This document shows positions 1 to 11,384 of a stretch of 64,000 bases of DNA, piece after piece. Source of the stretch: Geosiphon pyriformis (lineage: Eukaryota; Glomeromycota; Glomeromycetes; Archaeosporales; Geosiphonaceae); NCBI GenBank assembly GCA_016748015.1, contig JAAOMT010000703.1, positions 553,170 through 617,169 on the forward strand, in the 5' to 3' direction. A program made the translations under genes and the position numbers. Positions within the stretch are counted from its first letter, which is position 1. The number at the start of each line of letters is the position of its first letter. The notes beneath the pieces were generated by a model. The model made no database searches, was not told where the DNA came from, and was given only the letters and a program-made list of their open reading frames with translations.

Positions 1-645
1 TCTTTGGCTTAGTTCTGCTAATGTTCTATTCACAAAATGGGTTTCTTGGTCTAATAATAGTTTTTTTGAACATCCATGTCAACAAATCAGATCTTAATAG
101 ACGAATTTGGCAACAGATTCTATATCCACTCTTTGAATTGCTTTGGCTTCTGGCCATTTAGTAAGATAGCCCATGGCTACTGCAATATATCTGTTGTCTC
201 TGCTGGTAATTGTCAATGGTCTGACTAAATTGATTCTAATACGGTCAAATAGTTGTCACATTTTGATTGGTCTTAATGGTTTGCTGGGTTTTGTTCCTTC
301 TCTTCTTTGACAAGCATTACAATTTTGCACATATTAGATGATGTCTGAATATATTGATGGCCAATAATATCTCTTTCTGGTTCTTTCTATGGTTGCCTCT
401 TTATGAAAATGTCTTGCAGTTGGATCTGAGTGCATATTGCACAGTATTGTCTCCTTTTCTGGTTCTGTAATTACTCTAATTGGTTGATCTGAATCTTTTC
501 TATTTTTCTGATAAAGTATATTTTGGTGAGTGATAAAATATTTGGATTGTTGTTTGATCCTCTTTTGTTCTGGTTGAGATAATTTCTTCTTGAACTGTTG
601 AGTATCTATATAATGTTGAAGTTGTTGATATTTTTGTGTATTCAT
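1..645 (-). pseudogene. Integrase of element C, separate ORF, C-terminus outside window
   Basis: Inserts the cDNA into the genome. It starts at its own ATG at 645 (MNTQKYQQLQ), 61 nt past the RNase H stop and in another frame. An H-x3-H pattern is altered (HSDPTARHFHKE), then comes YYWPSIYSDII and, after a stop, CNACQRRE of the zinc-binding HHCC domain. The start of the catalytic core is readable (the FDRI...DLV-like block, RYIAVAM, YLTKWPEAKAIQ) between bases 120 and 260. The rest lies beyond the window edge. Confidence 0.85.
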
Positions 646-706
646 CTTTTGTTATATTTTCATGAGTATTATTTTGGTTTTGTTATATTTTTGGGTTGAA
701 ATGTTC

Positions 707-2134
707 TTAGATTTGTCTTATTTGCGACAAATCATTAGCATTTCTGTTGTCTTTTCTCTTTTTATAATATATGGTATAAGTATATGATGCAAGTGCCATT
801 TTCCATCTTGATTGTCTGTCATCTTCAAATTCTTGTTTCTGAAATGATGTCAGTCCTTTGTGATCTGTATACACTTTAAACTTCTGGCTCAAGTATTTTT
901 TCCATTTCATGACTGCCCAATAGATCACTAAATGTTCTAATTCTAGTGTTCTATAGTTCTTTTCAGCTGGAGTTAAACTTCGACTGGCATATGCTACTGG
1001 ATGTTCTCTTCCATCTGGTCCTCTCTGAGATAGTACTGCTTCCAATGTTTGATCTGATACATTGGTAGTAATAATGAATGGTTTACTATGATCTGGATAT
1101 ATTAGTACTGAAACTTGAATGAGCTTTTTTCTTAGTGTGTTAAAAGCTTCTTGTTAAGTTTCAGTCCGTTTATATTTCACATTCTTGGTTTGGAGATGAT
1201 TGAGTGGCTGAGCTATTCTTGAAAAGTTTTTAATAAAGCATTAATAATAGCTAGCAAATCCCAAGAATGATTGTAGTTCTATCACATTGGTTGGTACTGG
1301 AAAGTTTTTTACTATTTCTATTTTCTCTGGATCTGTTTTTATGCTGTCTTTGCTAACTATGTATCCTAAAAATTTTAGTTCTGTTTTGGCAAAAAAACAC
1401 TTTGTTGCATTCAATTTTAATTCTGCTCATCGTAGTCTTTTGAACACTTGTTGAAAATGATGTAGATGATCATTGAATGTTTTTGAGAACACATTGGTGT
1501 CATCCAAGTATACAACTACTGATTTCCACAATAAGCCAGTGTACATGATTTCTATTAGCTGTTGGAATATAGCTGGAGCATTGGTTAAGCCGAATGGCAT
1601 AATTTCAAACTCAAAGTTTCTCTCTCTTGTGGTAAACACTGTTTTTTCTTTGTCAACTAGATCTATGGCTACTTGCCAGTAACCACTATCCAAGTCTAAT
1701 ATTGAGAACCATTTGTTTTCACCAAAAGCGTTGAATAGTTTTTGTATTCATGGAGTTGGATAGCTGTCTCCACAAGTTACACTATTGAGTTTCCTGTAGT
1801 CTACACAAAATTGGATTTTTCTATTCTTCTTACAGATGAGTACTACTGATAATGACTATGGGCTCATTGATGGCTGAATTAACCCATTGTCAAGCATTCG
1901 ATTGATCTCTTGACAGATGATTTCATGGCTGGCTGGTGGTATTCTGTAAGCTCTTTGTTTGATTGGCATCACATCTCCAGTTTTTATCTGGTATTGGATA
2001 ATGTCAGTTCTACCAAATTCGTTTTTGCTAGCAAAGATGTTATTGAAATTATGAAGCAACATCTTAAGCTGCATACATTGAAGTGGGTCTAAGTTTCCCA
2101 TGTTCATTTGTTCCAATTGTTCTGGTTGGAGCAA
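707..2134 (-). pseudogene. pol: Reverse transcriptase and RNase H of element C
   Basis: Copies element RNA into DNA. RT signatures in order: RMLDNGLIQPSMSP, FCVDYRKLNSVT, SILDLDSGYWQVAID, MPFGLTNAPAIFQ, and the catalytic VVVYLDDTNVFS, which is intact (YLDD) near 1500. RNase H follows with PVAYASRSLTPAEKNY, LELEHLVIYWA and VYTDHKGL, ending LSQIRQI-stop at 707. One frame runs through, with a few stops (for example after QPSMSP and after FKRLR). The catalytic aspartates look preserved although the frame is broken. Confidence 0.9.
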
Positions 2135-2229
2135 ATAATATTCATTTCATTTGTATATTGTTTATAATGTAATATTCACATATCCACAAAGCTATGGAAA
2201 ATCTGGAATGATGTTTGGTGGTTGATTTT

Positions 2230-3256
2230 CTAATTCAGTGTTAGATATCCAATGATAGTTTTTTCTGGTATTGTGATGACATCTCCTGTTGTATTATAGA
2301 TAGGAATTTTGATATGATTGTGGCTCTTAACAAGTATGTGAAGATTGATAAGTCCAATCTCTCCTGATTCATAAAGGGTTGCTTCTGCTTCAAAAATCTG
2401 TGCTTGATCCTTTACTCTCCTTTCTATTGCTAACATGTACTGGCTATATGATGCAATAAAAATTGCTTAACTGGTTGAGACAATTTCTCCTTGGCCAACA
2501 ATTTTTTTCTCTGCCATATTGACTGGTATATCTATTCTATCTGTGGATCCGAATCCCTGTATCCCTCTTGTTGTTATCCCTAATTTTTCTTTGTTTTCTA
2601 CTAATACTAATTGAGCTACTTTAACCAGAGACAGGAATATTGCCTATGCTATCTTTTCATTTGGCTTTATAATATAGGCCTTTTTTGAGTCATTTTGTAG
2701 CATGGCAATGATATTTCCTACATATCCCATGTCAATTATTTCTTCTCTTATATTTATCTCTCTTTTTACTAAACTACTCTTAAATGCTAATTGAACCTAT
2801 TGTTGTTGCCAGAATTTCCAGTGCTATTTTCAAATCAATGCAGGTACATGAATGTGGTTCCAATTTGATGGCATCTTTTCCTGGATATCTCAGATCAAAC
2901 CTGACATTGGTATCATGTGCGTGTTCTGGCATAATACCTTCATTATTATTGCTGAACCATTTAAGTTTCTGTTCCTTGGTGAGATCAGAAAGTGCAATAT
3001 ATTGTTCATAGTTTGGATCGGAGTTTAAATCTGAGTTGGAATTGTTGTCATTGTTCTCGCCATATTGGATAGAACTGAAACCAGTATTTTTGTCATCATC
3101 ATTATTGGAATTTGAATTGGGATTAAAAATTGATTCCGATTCTGATGCACAACTGCTGATTGGTTCCTCTTCTTTTTGAATTGTGTAGATTATGCGTGGT
3201 GGTGAATTGTAAATAAGATTACACTCATTACAATATTGGAAGTCACATGGAATCAA
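2230..3256 (-). pseudogene. dUTPase-like domain plus pre-RT segment of element C
   Basis: dUTPase hydrolyses dUTP to dUMP and would keep uracil out of the element's cDNA. Family motifs appear in order: motif 1 as NVRFDLRYPGKD (usual A-G-Y/F-D-L, here R for G), a degenerate motif 3 with MLQND, and motif 5 as RGIQGFGSTDR (usual RG-x2-GFGSTG). An acidic, Ser/Asn-rich linker (about 3020-3180) precedes it. The tail at 2230-2436 (KIPIYNTTGDVITIP...IIGYL), in a shifted frame, is shared with D1 and resembles the beta-rich stretch many Gypsy elements have just before RT. Stops and frameshifts make it inactive. Confidence 0.82.
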
Positions 3257-3259
3257 ACA

Positions 3260-3850
3260 GTGGTCACATAGTCAAGTGTTTATTTCTTCCAACCATTGTT
3301 CTTGTTCTTTTCAAATAAGTGCCAATCATTGATAGTGCTCATAGAATTCTTCCAGATTGTTCTCAATGTTGCTAAATACATCAAATATTAGGATGTATTC
3401 AGGTTCAGGCAGAGCTAGAGGGTTGTTTTTGATTTCTAGTAGTTCACTGGTTGTCGCATTTTTTGTCTTTACACTCACTATTCTTTAGAGTTCATGTTTG
3501 TCATGTAGATATCCTTCCAATCATTGTAACACTCATTTCCAGGCATCATCAATTGGTGTTTTCTTGCGTATCCAGTTATTGATTAGGATTGTATACTGAC
3601 AGGTTTCATCACATGTTTCCCCTCTTCCAGAAATGTTGTTCCACATTCCTTCATCAAAGAGAGTTTCCCCACAAGCTAAACATAGTGTATTATCCCATTT
3701 TCCTACTTGTTTTGGTCTTCCAAAGCATTTGACAAGACATGCACAGCAATAAAACTTAGTTGCCATCTGGTATTCCTTATCATCACCACAGCATGTGCCT
3801 ATTGACAACAATTTCTTGCCGCAATTGACGCATATGAGCTTTGGTCAGCG
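3260..3850 (-). pseudogene. Cysteine-rich (zinc-ribbon-like) module of element C pol
   Basis: A segment between protease and dUTPase holding paired cysteines: C-V-N-C, then C-C, then CCACLVKC, then a WDNTLCLACGE block, then C-x3-CQY. The same order is found in element A at about 21100-21350 (KKLSSIGAC, CYYCKAC, WDNTSCLTCG, CNQTCQY). A second motif LCDHCLIPCD-x2-YC near 3225-3290, just before dUTPase, matches LCEECIMPCD-x2-WC in A. The spacing suggests zinc-ribbon folds; function is unknown. I do not recognise a named domain. One or more stops interrupt it. Confidence 0.7.
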
Positions 3851-5140
3851 ATAGCTCGATAATTGTGGTGGTGTATCTGTATAAGGAGTGTAACTGGCAA
3901 TTGGTAGTGGTTTCTCTTCCTTTGCTTTTCCTTTCCCTTTTTCTCTCTTATCCCATTCCCAACTTGGTAATTCTTCTAAGTTGTGGTTGGTGTTCTAGGC
4001 TTGGTCAGCATTTCAGATAAGTTCTGTTCTCTTCTGTTTTCCTTTGCCATTGTCATTCCATGAAAGTATTGGCAGCAGCTTGTTGTGTTTTTTATCGGCC
4101 CACAAGACTTGATATGCTTCCCAGGTAGGTTTTGGTTTTTCTTCTTTGAAGTTAATTAGTGGTGCTGTGGTGTTGGTAGCTTTGAAGTGACCACACGTTG
4201 CTAATACTTGTATGTGTCGACTATTCTGGCTGAGTACTAGTTTTTAAGTCATCCAATTGAGCACGGTGTTGGTTTTGGACAGTCAGTCATTACCAACTAA
4301 AGCTTGATATTGGATGGCTTCCATCATCAGAACTTTGATGAGTACTACAATGCTATTGACTTCAATTGGAAAGTCATCAATTTTGCCAATTGGGGTTTTG
4401 GTGGCTCCATTTGTGGTGATAATTCTGGTGTTGACAGCACGATCAACTCAGCGACCTAATTGATCCATGAATTGTCATGTGATGATGTTGCCTGCTGAAC
4501 CACTGTTAAGAATTAATTTGATGGAGTGGCCATTGACCTTGGCATTAGTGTATATGGCTGTGATCGGTTTCTCTTCAAGTGCTGTTCCACTAAATAATGG
4601 CATATCTGATGGTTCCTCGAGTTCAAATGGAAAGATGAGATCCAAAGATTTATTTTCAGTAATTGTTATAAGTGAGATATTATTGATAGGTGGTTGTTGT
4701 TGTTTGATTCCCTGATTACTAGATGCAGCATCTTCTGGAGTCATCAGGAGGCTTAAATAGTGTTGGGAATTTGGGTTTTGGGTGGGACCAGTGCCCAAAT
4801 TCCACTGATGAGATCCTAATTGTTGATGAGAAGAACTGGAATCAGTTGATGTACAACCATCACCAATCTCCAGTTTTGGGTGATCCTTAATCTTGGGTTC
4901 CCTAATGTTATTTGAGCTGGATTTGCTGGTGGTGTTTGAATGGTAAGTGTTTAATAAATTGCTGGTGGCTGCAGTTAATATATTACTTGTGGCTGTGCCT
5001 GATAAATTACTTGTGACTGCAGTTGATAAACTGGAGTTTAATAAACTGGCGGTTAATAAATTGGTTGGTGTGTTATAAGCAGATAAGTGGGTTGGTATTG
5101 GTCTTGATTCAGTTGATGGTTTGGAGTTTGAAACTGGCAA
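3850..5140 (-). pseudogene. Retropepsin-like protease region of element C
   Basis: Aspartic protease domain that would cut the polyprotein. A Ser/Thr/Asn-rich linker comes first. The active-site loop then reads LILNSGSAGNIIT near 4475-4520; retropepsins have DSG or DTG here, so the catalytic Asp is Asn (one G-to-A change). A stop follows, but the C-terminal retropepsin signature ALVGND is recognisable in the same frame, near 4290. A basic and Pro-rich linker leads to the cysteine-rich module. The frame matches dUTPase and RT downstream and differs from gag. Confidence 0.75.
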
Positions 5141-5159
5141 TCAGGGTTTCTATATTAAT

Positions 5160-7017
5160 TTCCCAATCATAGATTGCTATAAGTATGGCAGTTGGCTTTG
5201 ATGTGCCCTTGTTTACTACAGTTGTGGCAGACATGTGTTTCTGGCTGCCATGACTGATTGGATGATGACAATGAACATAACTGATTTTGGAAATGATTTG
5301 CATTTTTTTGATTGTTATGCTGTTAAGAAGGTTGATAAATTATGTGATTGTTAGCTAAATATTCCTCTAATTTTTAATTAATTAAATTACTGAATTGCTT
5401 CAATTTGGAATCCAATTCAGATAATTCATTTATTGCTAGATTCACAGCTTAAATGTGATTAGCTTTTAGTTCAGCTGCTTTAAAATCTCTGGCATAGATA
5501 ACTGTGGTTGGAAGGTCCACTGGGTGCATTAGACGTACTCGTTGTAGGATGCTACTGCACAATCCTCTAATAAATTGATTTAAAATCTGTGGCACTATGA
5601 AATAGTCAGCTTGGATGGCTTGTATTTGGCATAGATTTCTATGGAAATGTCCCAAGTAGGTAGTGACTGCTTTAGTGTCTCTTTGTTTGATAGTTGTAAA
5701 GATGTTGGCTAATTTGTTGATACTATTATTGTTGCTAAAATACTGCAAGAATTTAGTTTTGAATCCATTAAAATTTTGGGGTTTGACAGTGAGGCTTTAA
5801 TACCATGTATTAGCAGTATCCTGGAGAAAATAAGGGATCGCTTGTATTGCTCTAACATCATCCCAATTATTGGCTGTAATGGCTTTGGCTACGTCATTTA
5901 ACCAGACTTAGGCATTGTCTTCTTTACTGTTGAATTTGTTAAGTTTTGTAATGGGTGCATAAGCCATTTGTTGTTGCTGTAGTGATAGAAGTTGTTGTTG
6001 TTGTTGAGGCAGTACTGGTGGTAGTTGTTGATTTTGTTGGTTTAGTGGTTAGATGGCCAATTGGTTTAACAAGTGGTTGATTGATGATAATAACTGAAAG
6101 TAAGTATTAATTAATTGCTTTGGGTTTAGATTGTTTTGATTTAGTGAAGTTTAAATATTTGGAGTGTCATTTTCCTAATTGTCCAAATTTGGCTGGGTTT
6201 GAAAGTTCGGAGTTTCAATTTCCGGGTTTTCTAGGATCAAGTTTTGGTAAGTAAATTCTTGATCCTCAGATTTTTTTTCCTCTTCTACTTCTTGTTCTTC
6301 TTCCAATTCAGTAATTTTCCAAAGACTTGTGATTCTGAAATTCAGTTAAGGTGGCAGTAATCAAAATCCTGATGGTATCGGCAATCGAGATTTAAATCCT
6401 TCAAAATACTTGCCATATGGTCCTAGTAGATTCTTTTTTCTTTGTTTACTTTGAAATAGGAAACATTCAAATGCTGATGTCATATTTGATGTGGACACGT
6501 CTGTTAATGATATATTGATGGCACTTCTAGTGGTATAATGGTAGGATGGGTTGTTTGGGGACTTAACTCTAATTTTCTTCCAAGTGGGTGGTTGTATTTT
6601 TTGAGGTGTTACTGCTGGTGTTTATAGTTTTCCTTTGTCTTTACTTGTGTAAGTAATTGGATATTTTTGCTGTGTGTGGTGTTCAATTTTTTTGTTGAAC
6701 TCAGTAATGATGGATGCAAAATTATAATTTGTGGGTAGACTGGTGTTTTGAATTAATTTGTTGTAAAAAGTTTCTCTCGCTAATTCAATATTCACAGATG
6801 TTTCTAACAGATAGACAATCCTTTCGTTGACATAGAAATTGAAAGCTGATTCTGCTGATATGTGATTATGGATTAATCTCAAATGTTGACAGTAATGTTG
6901 AAATAAAAATTTTGCGAATCCTAGATGGTTTGCTCCAATATTTTCTAATTCTGCCACTTTTGAATGGGGTTGTTGGTGCTGGTTCTCTGTAAGATTATAC
7001 CTCACAGGGAGCACCAA
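5160..7017 (-). pseudogene. gag: gag of element C, with CCHC zinc knuckle
   Basis: Gag polyprotein, the structural protein of the retrotransposon particle, which packages its RNA. The N-terminal part (6622-7017) aligns with that of D1 at 59730 onward (shared NHLGF, FQHYCQHL, FYNKLIQNTSLP). The capsid-like part is at 5449-5748. A CCHC knuckle of the form CHNC-x4-H-x4-C lies near 5190-5240, followed in the same frame by a Gln/Tyr/Pro-rich tail with recurring VIY-type units. There is no ATG at the start: the frame opens at TTG inside the primer-binding site and is closed by TAA just upstream in the LTR. Several stops break it. Confidence 0.8.
6999..7016 (-). other. Primer-binding site of element C
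   Basis: Two bases inside the LTR, the minus strand reads TGGTGCTCCCTGTGAGG. A TGG start complementary to a tRNA CCA end is the expected form. The same core TGGTGCTCCCT is used by element B, and TGGTGCTCTCC by A, so these families prime from the same or similar tRNAs. The tRNA was not identified. Confidence 0.75.
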
Positions 7018-7018
7018 A

Positions 7019-7863
7019 TGTTACGAGTGATTCTTTGGGGTCTCAAATTAAATAACAAACCTGTAACTTGGTGCTAAAAGTTATTTGCATTGATGTTAAT
7101 AATCTGAAGGTTTTGTATCTGAAGGTTTCAGTTTGAGTTCTTGGTATAATAGACAGAGATTCAATAGTTGTTTTATCTATAGCTTCCCAGAATCGCAATT
7201 CTGTTAATTCTTTTCTTGGCATGATGGCCAGCAATCTTCTGGTAAGTATTCCGTATCTTCTGTACATGTTTTACCCTCTTGCAGGGGTCTTTTATCAGGC
7301 AATTCTTGATGTCAGTAATCTAGTGCTTTATTTAACCAATTAGTGCACAACAATAAAATCAAAATAAAATAAAGAAGAGAAATAAAAGAAAATCATAAAT
7401 AAGCCAAGGCAATTTTGCAAGTCAGTATCCTGTCAATAGCCATGATCAAGAGCTATTGTTCCAGTGTGTTTAAGTATCAATTACTATCAACATGGAGTGT
7501 TGATAATAGAATTAGGTTTGAGATACCAAATAGTTATTTATTGTGTTTGGAAGGTTGTTTAGATGAAATCTAAACTTGATGGTCCTTTCTTTTAGCTTCT
7601 AATCCTACTGCTATATATACATAATTAAGATTCCTTAATTTCTCAATTCTTCACAACAGGAATCCTGGAATTTCTGGAATCCTGCAATTCCTTTAAAAGG
7701 AATCCTGGAATTCTGGAATCCTGCAATTCCTTATAAAAATCCTGTAATTCCTAGAATCCTGCAATTTCTGAGAGGAATCCTAAAATTCCATATTTTACTA
7801 CATCTACTTCTGATTGGCTAATAACTATGCTAATATATATTCTCTATATTTCTATGAATAACA
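7019..7863 (-). repeat. 5' LTR of element C
   Basis: The plus strand begins TGTTACGAG and ends ATAACA, so the element reads TGTTAT...GTAACA. The boundary is supported by alignment with the solo LTR at 57727-58592 and by the primer-binding site directly inside. The part at about 7660-7790 is built of imperfect copies of GGAATCCTG-type units (AATTCC/GGAATT palindromes). The LTR contains an ORF (7043-7267) which does not resemble anything and is probably chance. Confidence 0.85.
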
Positions 7864-9100
7864 CTATATACTCTAATATTAATACTTATATTTACAGTTA
7901 AAAAGTAAACAGCTGTTCTACTAGCAATCTTAACAAAACCAGCATATTTTAAAGATCTATCTATATAAGCTTTAATAAAACTAGACCAAATTTTATTTAC
8001 ATACTCTTGCACATTAAAAAACTCTTCAAATTTCAAAATATTTATGCCAAATAATTCACTAATATTGGTAAAATAAATTAATATAAAACTTTTATTACAC
8101 AAAAACTTTAATATTAGTCTAAACTAATAAAACACAAGACTTTTAAGATTTAATTTTTTCTATTAATAAAATATCTTCCAATCTATTATATTTTTTTTTG
8201 TTTAAAAGTCTGTTATTAAATACTATTTTAAACTGTTTAATAAATAAACAAAACTATAGTATAAGTCTTTTTCTAAAATATCCAACATTAAAAATCTACC
8301 AAAACTATAAAATACATTAAACAAATTGTTTATTAAGAATAAATTATTGTTCAAAAAAATTTTTACCACTTCAGTCAAAAAATTGTTTATAGGACTAACA
8401 CACAATTTAACAAAAAACTGCAAAAAATTCAAAAAAACTTATTCCAAAATTTGTAAATTCAAAAACATATGTTCAAACAAACATCCAAGAATGTTTAAAG
8501 TATTAGAAAAAATAACCAATGAAACCAACTTTTCTTTAAACTATACTTATTTAAAAAATTTTAAATTATACAAGAAAAAATAATATAAAGTCTTATTAGA
8601 AAAGTCCTATGACAAATTAGTCTTAGTCTTGAAATTTTTTTTAATCATTATATTTTACTTATAATATATATTTGATAAGATAAAACTAAATTGTAATTGA
8701 TAATTAATTATAAATTATAAGACAACTAATACTAAATAAGAAAATTACTTATCTATAATCATTTTTTTTAACATTATATTAAAAAAAAATCTAATATTAG
8801 TATGAACTTAAGCTATATTAAGCTTGGAAAAATCTTCAATCTTTAAAAAAATTTCCAAGTATTTATGTAAATTATTTTTTTTAACAATTAAAATTAACAA
8901 GTCACTAATTGTTAACAAAATAGTTTTAATACTTTGATTAATAAAAATAGCTATTATTTTTTCATTATTAATTAAAATGCTATTGATATTAAAAAACTTA
9001 TTAGTAATATTTAAATATATTATGTAAAAATTTAGCTACTCTTAATTCAAATTGTATTATTAATAAAGATATTAACAATAAAAAATGATGATTTTTTTCT
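7864..9100 (-). pseudogene. Decayed LINE fragment (RNase H region), minus strand
   Basis: The minus-strand reading 7864-8102 contains AYIDRSLKYAGF...ASRTAVYFLTVNISI. This lines up with the RNase H start of LINE-2 (VYTDGSLAGLGT...SGAAVFFDDINISL). Higher coordinates, to roughly 9100, read as degraded hydrophobic and Lys/Asn-rich ORF2-like sequence full of stops. The fragment ends exactly where the LTR of C begins, which suggests that C inserted into it. The upper boundary is a guess. Confidence 0.45.
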
Positions 9101-10200
9101 ACTATCTTTAATTTTGTCAATTATGAATATTTATTTATTTAATAATAATATTTATAATTAATTTGATAATATTTAAAGATACTAAAATTATATAAAAGTT
9201 TTAATAAATATAATAAAATTAGTAACTTATTAATTATATAATATTTATATTAATATATTTATAGTTAAATACTTTTAGAATTGCATAAATTTTTTATAAA
9301 TAAATCAAAAAAATTAGTATTTTTTTTATTTGAATTATATAAATTCTCTATTTAAATATTACATTTATTTTTTTAATTATTAAAAGCTTTTAATATAAGC
9401 AAATTAAGAGCAAATATTACATAAAATTATTAGTAAAAATTAAATCTGTTAAATTATTTTTATTAAGTTTTTTAAAAAATACTAAAAATAAAATAAATAT
9501 TAATAATAAAAAACCAAAAATTAAAAAAATTAAAAAAAACCCAAAAAAATTAAAAAATTAAAAAATCTGATAAAATTAAACAAAAACCTAAAAAAATTAT
9601 AAATTTTACTATAAATAAAAACTGTAATAATAATAAATTATATAATAATATTAGTAACAAATACCAAAAAAAACTACTTACTTAGGAAATTTTTAACAAT
9701 TAAAAATTATTTCCTAAATATTATTAAAAACAGTATTAAAAAACAAAAAAAAATATATTAATTTTATTTTTATTTAATTATTTTAATTTTTAAGATTAAA
9801 TAATTTAATAAGTTAATTAAGTAAAAATATTCAAAAACATATTTTGTTTTGTTTTTAAAATTAGTAATAATTTACTAAAAACCATTATATTTAATAATAC
9901 AACTAAGAATTAATCTTGGCTTATTTTAAAAAACATATTATTATTATTATTATTTATATTAAAAAAAATTTAAATATTATTAAACAAATTTTATTCAAAA
10001 TTTTATTTAAAATTACAAAAAAGTTTAGTATAATAATAATAAATACAAATAATAATTATTATTTTTTAAAGTTTTTAGTTTTTTAATCATTTATAAAGTA
10101 ATAATAAATAGTAATAATAATAAAAACAAAAAAAACCAATTTGTTAATTAATATATTATTATTATTATTATTAAATTTTAGAGTTTTTAAAAAAAATAAA
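9101..10200. other. AT-rich stretch without a recognisable gene
   Basis: Long A- and T-rich tracts and ATT/AAT runs. The only structure seen is a hairpin near 9679-9720 (arms TTAGGAAATTTTT and its inverse around a short loop) and a Lys/Asn-type low-complexity block at 9490-9600. No reading frame of note. It is probably transposon sequence decayed past recognition. Confidence 0.6.
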
Positions 10201-10230
10201 AACAATATTAAGATTAATCTTAATATTGTT
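10201..10230. repeat. Perfect 30-bp palindrome at the LTR edge
   Basis: The arms are AACAATATTAAGATT and its exact reverse complement with no loop. The last four bases (TGTT at 10227) are also the start of the solo LTR, so insertion happened at the border of the palindrome, or the palindrome is partly fortuitous in this AT-rich context. Confidence 0.7.
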
Positions 10231-10422
10231 ACAAGTGGAATTTTAGTCATTAAATAACATAAAATTACCTTATAAATTCTTATTATTAATTAATATATAT
10301 TATTATTATTCAAATTATTACTTATTATGTAATTAAAAATTATTAAAAATTGCTATTTAATTAATAACTTAATTTGTACAATAAAAATTAAGATGATCAA
10401 ATTACACAATATATCAAATTAT

Positions 10423-11384
10423 TGTTACTAATAGAATTTTAGTTGTAAATTAACATAAAATTACTTTTATAATTCTTATTATTAATTAGCATATATTAAT
10501 ATTATTTTAATTATTACTTATTACTTAATTAAATTATTGAATATTACTATTTAATTAATAATATAATTTGTACAATAAAAATTAAGATAATTAAATTACA
10601 CAATACCTCAAACTATATAATATTTAAGAATTTACCAAAATTTATAGAAATTTGCTAAAATAATAAATAATTTACTAAAATAGTTAATAGTTTAATAAAA
10701 TAACTTGTAGTTTGTTAAAATATATTTTTAGTTTAATAAAATCATAGCAAAAAAAAAAGCTTAAGTTTATAGACTAGTATTACAACAAATTATATAAAAG
10801 AAGAGCTTTTTTTTTCAAAAAAATGTATCTTATCATAAATATTTTATTTTTCTTTAGATTTATCCTCATTAGTACAATTTAATAATAAAAAATATATTTA
10901 AAAAACCAATTCTTGAAATAATTACACTTAATATTCTTTAAAACAGAACTAATATTTTGAAATTAATTAGCTACCAATTTTAGTAAATCATTAGTGACTT
11001 CAAATCTGGACCAGAAAACGATTTTTTTAATGAAATTTTATTTTTTTTATTTTCTCTTCTTTTTTTATTATAATTATTAAGATAGTCTATAGATAAGATT
11101 CTTGTAGAAAAATTGACTTTTACAGCAAAAGTAATTACACATTTTAGTGAACTTTCAAATAAGAAATTCTTAAGAAAGAATTGATGTTTACTACAATATA
11201 ACTATATAAAGTAATTGACATAAAATTGGCTATTCTACTTATAAGCCCAGTAGTTCAAATTATAGAAAATAATTTGAAAATAAATTCAGTTATCAAAAAT
11301 TTAATAGCTTCCAATAAATATAAATTAAACAGTGAATTAATATTAACAATAATTAAGAAAAAAGACCAAAATTTTTTGGTAATA
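10423..11384 (+). repeat. 5' LTR of the nested A-family copy
   Basis: Starts TGTTACTAATAG and ends GGTAATA (A has GGTAACA). It is colinear with 17459-18435, including the blocks CAAATCTGGACCAGAAAACG and CAGCAAAAGTAA. It is followed by a decayed primer site TTTGATGCTTTTTC and the ACACAGCAACAAC start of the gag leader. Confidence 0.8.

Larger units (their letters stand above)
1..7863 (-). mobile_element. Ty3/Gypsy LTR retrotransposon, family C (3' end outside window)
   Basis: Read on the minus strand, this is an LTR element in the order LTR, primer-binding site, gag, protease, cysteine-rich module, dUTPase, reverse transcriptase, RNase H, integrase. That order (integrase after RT-RH) is the Ty3/Gypsy order. 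The 3' end of integrase and the 3' LTR lie left of base 1. Gag reads in one frame; protease to RNase H read in another, consistent with a -1 shift; integrase is a separate ORF. All parts carry stops and small frameshifts, so the copy is dead. Its 5' LTR abuts a decayed minus-strand LINE at 7864, which it probably interrupted. A solo LTR of this family is at 57727-58592. Confidence 0.93.

Noticed and set aside
8326-8583. Lys/Asn-rich plus-strand ORF of 85 codons
   Set aside because: Low-complexity composition in AT-rich decayed sequence, antisense to LINE-like text.
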